Assembly (NCBI GenBank): GCA_016302215.1 | Contig: JAEDNZ010000038.1 | Location: forward strand, 1 to 12,971 | Source of the DNA: Muribaculaceae bacterium | GTDB taxonomy: Bacteria; Bacteroidota; Bacteroidia; Bacteroidales; Muribaculaceae | Direction: 5' to 3' | DNA length: 12,971 nt | In this document: positions 6,461 through 12,971 of the stretch, one piece after another | How the letters are laid out: every line of letters starts with the position of its first letter | Numbering within the stretch: position 1 is the first letter of the stretch | Position numbers and translations under genes: made by a program | Notes under the pieces: model-generated | Database searches by the model: none | The model's input: only the letters and a program-made list of their open reading frames with translations | Told to the model about the DNA's origin: nothing

Positions 6461-7720
6461 TTATTTGTATCTTGCCCAGCGCACGAGCTCGCCCAAGGTA
6501 GGCTTCTTGCCATACATAAAGATACCTACCCTATACACCTTGGCAGAGAACCAAATCATGCCGAAGAATGATGCATAAAGGAGCACCAGCGACAGAGCGA
6601 TTTCCCAGCCGGGGATACCGAATGGGATACGCGCCATCATCACCACCGGCGAGGTGAAGGGTATTATCGATGCCCAAAAGGCCATCTGCGAGTTGGGGTC
6701 GCTAATCACTGACATTGACAGCACCATCGCCAAAATAATTGGCACGATAGCTATGGTCTGCAGCTGCGAGGCATCTTGCACATTGTCCACAGCCGAGCCT
6801 ATCGCCGCATATATCGCCGAGTAGAAGAGGTAACCGCCCACGAGGAATGCCACGATATAAGCAAAGATTGATGCCACATAGGCCGTGTTGCCTAACTGCG
6901 CCACCAGTCCGGCCACCTCGGCGTCGGCGCTCATAGAGCCGGCGGCAATGCCGGGGATAATCCATGCCGAGGCGGCGATGAGCAGGCCTGCCCATATTAA
7001 TATCTGAGTCAGAGCCACGAGGCCTATGCCGCAAATCTTGCCCATCATCAAAGCCAACGGCTTGACTGACGACACCACGATTTCGAGCACTCGGTTGTTT
7101 TTCTCCTCAATGATTGAGGTCATAACCATCTGGCCGTAAAGCATGATGAACATATATAGCATCAGCGACATTATCATGCCTATGGCATACGAGGTCACCG
7201 ATGATGTCTCGGTCTCTTGGTCCTCATCAAGGCGGAATGTGGTCATAGACACATCTACCTGCACATCTTGCATAATCTTAGGCAGCTCGGGGATGTTGTA
7301 TGCCTCGAGGCGTATGTCTTGTATTATCTTGTTGAGCTGTGAGGTGATTACCGACTCGCTGAGCATCGATGAAGCGCCGCGAGTGTAAAGGGTGACAGCC
7401 GCGGGGTTTTGCACTATATCGTTGCCGATGACAAGCACGCCATCGTAGGTCTCATCGGCCTTGGCTTCGGCGATTGTGAGCTGCGGATTGTTGACAAAAG
7501 ACATCTCGCCCTCATTGCGCAGCGCCGGCGCCACGACACCCGATTGGTCAACGACGGCAATATTCATAGAGTCAGGCGTGGAGAGCATCGCCACAGCCAC
7601 GGGCACCACCATCATGGCTATCATAAAGAGCGGCATGAGGATGGTGGAGATGATGAAGCTTTTACGTTTGACGCGCGAGAAATATTCGCGTCCTATGATG
7701 ATGGATAATGGTGAGTTCAT
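6461..7720 (-). CDS. ABC-2 type exporter permease, NatB-like
   Basis: This 419-residue inner-membrane protein pairs with the ATPase encoded 5 bases upstream. One N-terminal membrane helix (about 24-46) is followed by a large extracytoplasmic domain (about 50-175). After that comes the hallmark cytoplasmic stretch 'EEKNNRVLEIVVSSVKP' (205-221), then several hydrophobic segments (about 225-255, 280-310, 322-340, 375-395). This is the ABC2_membrane_3 / NatB architecture. Family members export sodium, drugs, peptides or lipids, and nothing here fixes the substrate. The C-terminus is basic and cytoplasmic ('GKKPTLGELVRWARYK'). No clear terminator follows, and rpoD starts 140 bases downstream. Confidence 0.9.
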   Translation of the reverse strand: MNSPLSIIIGREYFSRVKRKSFIISTILMPLFMIAMMVVPVAVAMLSTPDSMNIAVVDQSGVVAPALRNEGEMSFVNNPQLTIAEAKADETYDGVLVIGNDIVQNPAAVTLYTRGASSMLSESVITSQLNKIIQDIRLEAYNIPELPKIMQDVQVDVSMTTFRLDEDQETETSSVTSYAIGMIMSLMLYMFIMLYGQMVMTSIIEEKNNRVLEIVVSSVKPLALMMGKICGIGLVALTQILIWAGLLIAASAWIIPGIAAGSMSADAEVAGLVAQLGNTAYVASIFAYIVAFLVGGYLFYSAIYAAIGSAVDNVQDASQLQTIAIVPIILAMVLSMSVISDPNSQMAFWASIIPFTSPVVMMARIPFGIPGWEIALSLVLLYASFFGMIWFSAKVYRVGIFMYGKKPTLGELVRWARYK

Positions 7721-7725
7721 ATCTG

Positions 7726-8712
7726 TCAGTTAGCGTTAGTGTGAGAGGATTGATTATCCGGGATATACACCGGGGGCACATCGGCGACGGCATTAGAGGC
7801 CTCAACGGTGCGGATAAAGATATCGTCCATTGAAGGCAAAACTTGCCTGAATGATTGCAGCAGCGATGCTGCATTTGCGGCGGAGATAACATCGCGCAGG
7901 TCATCGGCATGGCGCAGATGCACCGACACTTTGGCCGAGCCGTCGCGCTCGGTGACGGTGCTCACCACGTCTTTGACCAAAGGCTCGAGCGCTGTCGTCA
8001 GCGCCGCCGGGTCAGAGGCAATGACAAATTCGTAGTTATTGTCAGAGAATTGCTGACGCAGCGTGTGCACCGGGCCTGACAGTATATTGTGGCTCTTGTT
8101 GATGAGCGTGATTTCGTCGCACAGCTCCTCCACGCTGCCCATATTGTGGGTCGAGAATATGACGGTGGCTCCGGCATCGCGCAATTTCAGTATTTCGCGT
8201 TTGAGCACATTGGCGTTGATGGGGTCAAATCCCGAGAATGGCTCGTCAAAAATGAGCAGCCTCGGGTTATGCAGCACGGTGATGATAAACTGCACCTTCT
8301 GGGCCATACCCTTTGACAGCTCCTCGATTTTCTTGTCCCACCACGAAGATATCTCAAGCCGCTCAAACCACTCTTTGAGGCGCACCGTGGCATCGGCGCG
8401 CGACAAGCCTTTAAGCCGTGCAAAGAAGAGGGCCTGCTCGCCCACTTTCATCTTCTTATATAGGCCACGCTCCTCGGGCAGATATCCCATGTGCACCACA
8501 TCTTCGGCGGTGAGCTGATGTCCGTCAAAAATCACGCGTCCGGTGTCGGGGGCGGTGATATGATTGATGATGCGTATCAATGTGGTCTTGCCGGCGCCAT
8601 TGGGACCCAGCAAGCCATAGACCTTGCCTTGGGGCACCGCCAGCGACACATTGTCAAGCGCTCGATGGTTGGTGAACGACTTGCTGACGTTTTCTACTTG
8701 CAGTATATTCAT
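7726..8712 (-). CDS. ABC exporter ATP-binding protein, NatA-like
   Basis: This 328-residue cytoplasmic ATPase energises the permease encoded directly downstream. Visible motifs are Walker A 'GPNGAGKTT' (36-44), the Q-loop region 'MGYLPEERGLYKKM' (75-88) in which the usual Gln is not evident, signature 'LSKGMAQKVQ' (132-141, a common variant of LSGGQ in this subfamily), Walker B 'LLIFDEPFSGFDP' (152-164) with E157, and the H-loop H189 in 'STHN'. A C-terminal DUF4162-like domain (about 220-305) is typical of the NatA group. The ATG at 8712 is preceded by AT-rich DNA without a clear promoter match. The 5-base gap to the permease gene implies translational coupling. Confidence 0.93.
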   Translation of the reverse strand: MNILQVENVSKSFTNHRALDNVSLAVPQGKVYGLLGPNGAGKTTLIRIINHITAPDTGRVIFDGHQLTAEDVVHMGYLPEERGLYKKMKVGEQALFFARLKGLSRADATVRLKEWFERLEISSWWDKKIEELSKGMAQKVQFIITVLHNPRLLIFDEPFSGFDPINANVLKREILKLRDAGATVIFSTHNMGSVEELCDEITLINKSHNILSGPVHTLRQQFSDNNYEFVIASDPAALTTALEPLVKDVVSTVTERDGSAKVSVHLRHADDLRDVISAANAASLLQSFRQVLPSMDDIFIRTVEASNAVADVPPVYIPDNQSSHTNAN

Positions 8713-8946
8713 TGATTTTATATAAAAAGTATGTGATTTTACTTTCGGGTTTTTATATTAGACGCGTTTTACTCAAAAAAATTACACAAAAATCAAATTA
8801 TTTTTAGTGAATATACAAAAAAAGATGGGAAAAGTCGAGAAGCGGCGAGGCGATGGCCCATAGGCTCGCGTGAGCGAACAATCATGGTGCAGCCATCGTT
8901 ATATAAATACCAACACTATAATTACCCGATAACCTTTATCTTCACT
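8713..8946. other. Divergent intergenic region between the ABC exporter and the acylase
   Basis: These 234 bases carry promoters for both directions by position, but neither strand shows a convincing TTTG-N19-TAnnTTTG pair. The half next to the ABC genes (8713-8835) is strongly AT-rich with A and T runs. The other half becomes GC-rich around 8840-8876 and contains overlapping short inverted repeats: GCGAG 8845-8849 with CTCGC 8865-8869, and GCTC 8864-8867 with GAGC 8872-8875. These could fold in the acylase leader or bind a regulator. No small gene is supported. Confidence 0.4.
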
Positions 8947-9993
8947 ATGCGACTAATAGCAATAGCGCTGGCCGGAGCATTGACGCTGGCAGCAGCCGAC
9001 AAGAGCATGGCGTGCTCAAGGGTGGTGATGATTACCGACTCCGCACGCATCGTAATGGTAGGGCGCACCCTGGATTGGCGCACACCCATCCCTACAAACT
9101 TGTACGTGTATCCACGCGGAGTATCGAAGGAGAGTATGCCCCGAGGACCGCGCCTGCAATGGCGTGCGCGCTACGGCAGCGTGGTGGCGGTGAGCTATGA
9201 CGGCGGCGTCACCGAGGGGCTCAACGAGGCGGGGCTGGTGATGAACGGCCTATTCTGCAACGTCACTCAATATCGCACTGTGGCAGACACCGCCGGTGCT
9301 GACACTCCGGTGATGTCGCTGTCGATGATCGTGAGCTACTTTCTTGACAACTTTGCCACGGTAGCGGAGGTAGAGGCTTGGCTTGACGATAATGATTTTG
9401 CCATTGCCGGCAGCGACTTTGACGGAGGCACCACCACCCTACTCCACTGGGCGCTGACCGATGCCGGCGGCGACACCCTCATCATGGAATATGTGGGCGG
9501 ACGGCTTACCACCCGGCGCGGCAAGCAGCACACCGTGCTCACCAACAATCCTATATATAGTGATATGCAGGCTATTGACGCCTACTGGGGCGATGTAGGC
9601 GGAGAGAATATGCTGCCGGGGACAGTGCGCAGCGCCGACAGATTTGTGCGAGGCTCATACTTCATAGGGCACGTGCCCCACAACGTAGGCCACAGCGATG
9701 CACTGGCATCGCTATCTGCCATAATGGGCACGCTGTCAGTGCCGTGGGGCTACACCGTGGAGGGCAAGCCGCATCTGTCGTCAACGCAGTGGCGCAGCAT
9801 TGCCGATGCCTCTACATCGCGCTACTATATGCGCTTTGCCGACAGCCTCAGCGATTTTTATATTGACCTCAACGGCCTGCCATTGACATCTGACAGTCCT
9901 ATCCTCAAGCTGGACACTACGGCTCACGACACACTCGGCGGCTGTGTCAATGATATGCTCACAGAGTCATCGGGATTTAGCCCAATATGGTGA
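8947..9993 (+). CDS. Choloylglycine hydrolase family enzyme (bile salt hydrolase / penicillin V acylase type)
   Basis: This is an Ntn-hydrolase that cleaves linear amide bonds in, for example, conjugated bile acids or penicillin V. From ATG 8947 the protein has 348 residues: a signal peptide (about 1-22, 'MRLIAIALAGALTLAAA') and then C23, the expected N-terminal nucleophile, in 'SMA-CSRVV'. Signal peptidase cutting after A22 would expose C23. Other family residues are R40 and D43 in 'GRTLDW', N200/N201 in 'VLTNNPIYSDM' and R232 in 'SADRFVR'. 'GLNEAGLVMNGLFCN' (91-105) covers the region that separates subgroups, and its N100 position fits the Gram-negative cluster. The in-frame ATG at 8884 is rejected because it would put 21 polar residues before the signal peptide. 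The substrate is undecided. The expected location is periplasm or outside the cell. Confidence 0.88.
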   Translation: MRLIAIALAGALTLAAADKSMACSRVVMITDSARIVMVGRTLDWRTPIPTNLYVYPRGVSKESMPRGPRLQWRARYGSVVAVSYDGGVTEGLNEAGLVMNGLFCNVTQYRTVADTAGADTPVMSLSMIVSYFLDNFATVAEVEAWLDDNDFAIAGSDFDGGTTTLLHWALTDAGGDTLIMEYVGGRLTTRRGKQHTVLTNNPIYSDMQAIDAYWGDVGGENMLPGTVRSADRFVRGSYFIGHVPHNVGHSDALASLSAIMGTLSVPWGYTVEGKPHLSSTQWRSIADASTSRYYMRFADSLSDFYIDLNGLPLTSDSPILKLDTTAHDTLGGCVNDMLTESSGFSPIW

Positions 9994-10004
9994 TTATCAG
10001 CTAC

Positions 10005-10304
10005 TCAGTCAGCCACCTCGTAATCGACACAAGCGCGGTCAGCCTTATGTCCGGCGAGCAAGCCGGCGGCAGCTACGTGAGCGGGATGGCATGCATAGGT
10101 AGCCACATCGGCCATGGTGGGCACTATGGCAGTGAGCACCACGTCCCAGCTCTCGGCCGGATTTTCATTTATTCCCACCTCTATGGATTTAAGCACCTCG
10201 ATGGTCTGAGGCAATGCCATCAATGCTGACTTGAATCGCTGTGCCACTTCTCTGCGCTCATCGGCGCTGCCGGTGAGCTTAAACGTTACAATGTGTTTTA
10301 CCAT
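10005..10304 (-). CDS. Small Dabb-fold (stress-responsive A/B barrel) protein
   Basis: This 99-residue protein starts 'MVKHIVTFKLTGSADERREV' and ends with a 'YACHPAHVAAAGLLAGHKADRACVDYEV' segment, split here around 'HPAH' (about residues 72-75). That is the layout of the Dabb domain, a dimeric alpha/beta barrel. The molecular role of bacterial members is mostly unknown; no catalytic claim is made. The start at ATG 10304 is chosen because the conserved 'VKHIVTFKL' strand begins there; the longer frame start at 10373 would overlap the esterase gene. It follows the esterase stop by 14 bases and so is probably translated from the same mRNA. Its stop faces the acylase stop across 11 bases. Confidence 0.82.
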   Translation of the reverse strand: MVKHIVTFKLTGSADERREVAQRFKSALMALPQTIEVLKSIEVGINENPAESWDVVLTAIVPTMADVATYACHPAHVAAAGLLAGHKADRACVDYEVAD

Positions 10305-10318
10305 ATCTATTCTGTCAG

Positions 10319-11527
10319 TTATTTGAATAATCTTTTCGCCATTAGGGTCAGATAGCGACGCCAGTTGCGCCATATATGGCCGCCATCTGACTCGTAATAC
10401 TCATATTTATATCCGCAGCTATCGAGCAGCCGGCGGTAGCGCGCGTTGTCGTCATAGAGGAAATCATCGCGGCCTATGGCTATCCAATACAGTGCCGGAG
10501 GGGTGGCAAATTGGGCCTGCAGCTCGCGCCCGATGGATTCATAACTCCACGACTTGTCAATCTCGGTGCCATCCCACCGCTCGGCGGCGCTGAATAGCCC
10601 CACATAATCAAACGTCTGCGGCATAAGCATGGATATACGCCATGCTTGCCCGCCGCCCATTGACAGGCCGGCTATCGCACGGTGGCTCTTGTCAGTGTAG
10701 GTGCGGTAATGGCTTTCTACATACTCCATTATCTCGCCAAACGATAGCTCGAAGCTGTCACGGTCGGCCTTTGAGCGCTCTCCGGCAGGCTGATACAAGC
10801 CCTCGGGCGTGCTGCCCGGCGCTGCCGTCTCGCGTGCATTGCCATTAGGCATCACCACTATCATAGGCTCGGCCTCGCCGCGCGCTATCAGATTGTCGAG
10901 TATCTGTGTGGCGCGCCCAAGCTCAGACCATGCCATCTCATCGCCGCCCATGCCGTGCAGCAGATACAGCACTGGGTAGCACCGCCGGGCATTGGCGGCA
11001 GCGTCATATCCGGCCGGCGTATATATAGTGACACGGCGCGACTTGCCTGCCGAGGCAGAGTGATACCACTGACAGGCCACCGCCCCATGCGCCACATCGT
11101 TTACGGCATAAAGGCCGTCAGGCCCGCCACCTACTATGAAATAGCTCTGGAGCGAGGCTATGTCGCGCATCACATAAGGCGTGGAGGGGTCCACGATGCG
11201 AGCGCCACCATCTATCACATATCTATAGCAGTAGAGCTCGGGGGCAAGGGGAGTTGTTGTGGCCACCCACACGCTGTCAGCCTTAAGCATGGTCAGCGGC
11301 GCGCCGGCAAAGTCGCCCTCCACGACCACCGATGCGGCGCCGGGCATAGATAGCGCGAAGGTCACACTGCCGTCAGTGTGCACGCGCGGCGACTCTACAT
11401 CAGCCTTATATCCAAGGGCTTGCTGCGCACTCGCGCCGATAGCGGCGGCCATCAGCATAAGCACCGGCAGCGACATCGCTATGAAGCGATGCCACCGGCC
11501 GGAGGGGTTGATTGTTGGAATTTGCAT
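10319..11527 (-). CDS. Exported CE1-like esterase with N-terminal E-set domain
   Basis: This 402-residue alpha/beta hydrolase resembles the feruloyl/acetyl-xylan esterase group (CE1, esterase D-like). The signal peptide has a long basic n-region and hydrophobic core (about 1-35, ending 'AAAIGASAQ'). Residues about 45-135 form an E-set/CBM48-like immunoglobulin domain ('VVVEGDF', 'YCYRYVIDG'). The catalytic domain has the oxyanion loop 'YLLHGMGG' (188-195), nucleophile S289 in 'GLSMGG', a likely acid at D354 or D355 in 'IGRDDF', and H384 in 'GGHIWRNW'. Expected location is periplasm or surface, and expected substrate is an ester on plant or host glycan, not provable here. The ATG at 11527 follows the upstream stop by 10 bases. 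An internal ATG (11476) would give a shorter signal peptide and is an alternative start. Confidence 0.9.
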   Translation of the reverse strand: MQIPTINPSGRWHRFIAMSLPVLMLMAAAIGASAQQALGYKADVESPRVHTDGSVTFALSMPGAASVVVEGDFAGAPLTMLKADSVWVATTTPLAPELYCYRYVIDGGARIVDPSTPYVMRDIASLQSYFIVGGGPDGLYAVNDVAHGAVACQWYHSASAGKSRRVTIYTPAGYDAAANARRCYPVLYLLHGMGGDEMAWSELGRATQILDNLIARGEAEPMIVVMPNGNARETAAPGSTPEGLYQPAGERSKADRDSFELSFGEIMEYVESHYRTYTDKSHRAIAGLSMGGGQAWRISMLMPQTFDYVGLFSAAERWDGTEIDKSWSYESIGRELQAQFATPPALYWIAIGRDDFLYDDNARYRRLLDSCGYKYEYYESDGGHIWRNWRRYLTLMAKRLFK

Positions 11528-11537
11528 ACTATTCGGT

Positions 11538-12971
11538 TCAGTTGACTGACTGCGTCATGGCAGTGCTTATGGTGAATGAAGACATCTGCGTGCCGGGCAC
11601 ATACTCCGACGACCCGGTAGTGAGGATATCGGCAAAGGTGTCGCCACCGGTGATAGTGCCGCTCTTGTAGATGCGGAATGAAGCGCCACTCACAAAGTCA
11701 GGCGAAGAGAGCAACATCGCCGCCCGCGTGCCGTAAGAGGCCGGGCAGGCAAATGACAGCAGCGGATTGCCATCGCTGTCAGTCAGTGTCAGCACCGACG
11801 ATGACGTCAGGCTTGAGGCTGACAGGCTCACCACATGCTGGGTGCACGCCGAGGATGTGGGCGAAGAGTTAGAGCCGCCGAGGCCTATCACAAGGCCGCC
11901 GGTGATGGCAAACTTATTTTGGTCGCAGTCGATGCCGCCCTCGGGGCTTGTGGAGCCGCAGGCCACGAGCGTGCCGTCGGCGATGGTGATGGTGCCGTTA
12001 GAATCGACAGCGTCGTTGCCCGTGGCGATGCAGGCGGTGCGGCCGCCGTTGATTTGTATATGCGAGGCGGCATTGATGCAGTCATCAACGGTGTGTATGT
12101 CGATATCGCCGCCATTGATGGTGAGTGTGGTCTTACTCTCCAGGCCCTCGCCGCCATCTTGTGTCGATGACAGATGCAGAGTACCGCCATTGACGGTTAG
12201 CGCCAACTCGGCGGCTATCACCTTCGGGTTTGAATAGTCGGCAGATGCGCCGCCGGGGCCTCCGGCGCCGGGGCGGCCTCCGCCTTGCGATGTGCTGCCC
12301 GACACGAGGATGCGAGCGCCCGTGGTCTTTGCCGTAATCTCAGGCCCGGCATCAGCGCTCTCGCCTATGTAAATAGCGCCATCGGCCTTGACACACTTGC
12401 CGGCCGTGCCGCTCGAGCTTAGCGTGAAGGAGCCGCCGGCCAGGGTAATATCCACATCGCCGGTGATGCACGTAGAGCTATAAGCATCAGCCACGCCGTC
12501 GGCGTTGGTGTATGTGCCGCCGTTGCCGCTGACACTAATGTTGACCACCGCCGGAGACTTAAACGTGATATTTCCATCGGCTGACACGCCTTTGCCGGCG
12601 ATGCCGCTGTGGCTCACTGACAGTCGGCCGCCATCCATCATAAAGTCGCCATCAGCCTTGATGGCCGTGCAGTATGAGGTGTCGCCATCAGCGACCTCGA
12701 CATTGCCGGAGCATGTGGCGGTGAAGCTGCCGCTGCTGATGGTAACATTGCCGGCGGCGCTGATGCCCTTGCCGGTGTCGGCGGTGACAACCACGCTCAC
12801 TGCCGGGCCGGCGAGAGTGACATCGCCCTCGGCCACGAGTGCGCTCTTCTTATTGGCAGTGACTGTCAAAGAACCGCTGCCGGTGAAAGTCATATTGCCG
12901 CGGCAATATACGGCGCCCTTCTCCTTCTCGCCCGAGGGGGTGTTATATGTAGCGGCATCATCGAGCTGCAC
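11538..12971 (-). CDS. Cthe_2159-like carbohydrate-binding beta-helix protein, 5' end outside window
   Basis: The frame is open to the right edge (477 codons visible); the first codon seen, GTG, is not taken as a start. The protein is built of repeats of the type '(G)K(G/C)(I/V)xAxGxVxI...GG', for example 'GKGISAAGNVTI', 'GKGVSADGNITF', 'GKCVKADGAIYI', 'DDCINAASHIQINGG' and 'NDAVDSNGTITIADG'. The spacing in the second half is about 22-27 residues, as for rungs of a right-handed beta-helix. Repeats plus a Gly/Pro-rich insert (residues 225-245) match the Cthe_2159 family (DUF4353), whose founder binds acidic polysaccharides. The last ~100 residues form a non-repetitive C-terminal domain. Any signal peptide or lipobox is out of view. 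The esterase gene starts 10 bases downstream, so the two are likely one operon. Confidence 0.85.
   Translation of the reverse strand: MQLDDAATYNTPSGEKEKGAVYCRGNMTFTGSGSLTVTANKKSALVAEGDVTLAGPAVSVVVTADTGKGISAAGNVTISSGSFTATCSGNVEVADGDTSYCTAIKADGDFMMDGGRLSVSHSGIAGKGVSADGNITFKSPAVVNISVSGNGGTYTNADGVADAYSSTCITGDVDITLAGGSFTLSSSGTAGKCVKADGAIYIGESADAGPEITAKTTGARILVSGSTSQGGGRPGAGGPGGASADYSNPKVIAAELALTVNGGTLHLSSTQDGGEGLESKTTLTINGGDIDIHTVDDCINAASHIQINGGRTACIATGNDAVDSNGTITIADGTLVACGSTSPEGGIDCDQNKFAITGGLVIGLGGSNSSPTSSACTQHVVSLSASSLTSSSVLTLTDSDGNPLLSFACPASYGTRAAMLLSSPDFVSGASFRIYKSGTITGGDTFADILTTGSSEYVPGTQMSSFTISTAMTQSVN

Noticed and set aside
8930..8940. TAACCTTTA as a possible -7 box for the acylase gene
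   Set aside because: It has one base too many between TA and TTTA, and its start site would fall at or inside the start codon.
8884..8946. Upstream in-frame ATG giving a 369-residue acylase
   Set aside because: It would add 21 polar and aromatic residues before a complete signal peptide; ATG 8947 gives a normal n-region and usual family length.
9928..9948. Perfect 6-bp inverted repeat (GACACA/TGTGTC) near the acylase 3' end
   Set aside because: It lies inside the coding region, has a 9-base loop and no T-run on either side, so a terminator role is not supported.
10305..10373. Longer start for the Dabb protein (122 residues)
   Set aside because: It overlaps the esterase C-terminus, and the conserved first beta-strand begins at the Met encoded at 10304.
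11900..12950. Repetitive GGC/GCC-rich motifs resembling a DNA repeat array
   Set aside because: The repetition comes from beta-helix rungs at the protein level; units vary in sequence and length and stay in one reading frame, so it is neither CRISPR nor a tandem DNA array.

Overview
The window looks like a chromosomal segment of a gut-type Bacteroidales (Bacteroidota), possibly Muribaculaceae or Prevotellaceae. Three things point there. The 285-residue primary sigma factor is of the short Bacteroidota type. The two best promoters fit the Bacteroidota TTTG / TAnnTTTG pattern and the genes mostly lack Shine-Dalgarno sequences. The left-edge protease ends in the YYNLQG-type tail common in secreted Bacteroidales proteins. 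The genus is not resolved. I see no tRNA, rRNA, insertion sequence, phage gene or CRISPR array.

Layout, left to right. (1) 1-639 (+): 3' end of a secreted M6-family metalloprotease. Its likely intrinsic terminator (707-738) lies inside the convergent ribD gene. (2) 636-5285 (-): a compact five-gene unit, read right to left: a DUF4492 small membrane protein, cydA, cydB, an IMPACT/YigZ-family protein and ribD. It has a good Bacteroidota promoter at 5313-5343. (3) 5463-6320 (-): rpoD, with its own promoter (6358-6389) and a 3' hairpin (5378-5411) that separates it from the cyd unit. (4) 6461-8712 (-): a two-gene ABC-2 exporter, ATPase then permease, NatAB-like. (5) 8713-8946: an AT-rich divergent intergenic region. 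(6) 8947-9993 (+): an exported choloylglycine-hydrolase-family enzyme (bile salt hydrolase / penicillin V acylase type). (7) 10005-12971 (-): a tightly packed trio read right to left: a Cthe_2159-like beta-helix protein (5' end outside the window), an exported CE1-like esterase with an N-terminal E-set domain, and a small Dabb-fold protein.

How the genes work together. The cyd unit makes the high-affinity quinol oxidase used by anaerobes to respire or scavenge traces of oxygen. Cotranscription with ribD would tie it to flavin supply, which is an inference. The ABC pair exports an unknown substrate. The right part is an envelope/secretome area: an acylase that may act on host bile acids or other amides, next to a likely carbohydrate-directed esterase and a predicted polysaccharide-binding beta-helix. 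Most of the window is ordinary core genome. The points most worth a second look are the terminator hidden in ribD, the DUF4492-cydAB-yigZ-ribD linkage, and the esterase / beta-helix / Dabb cluster.
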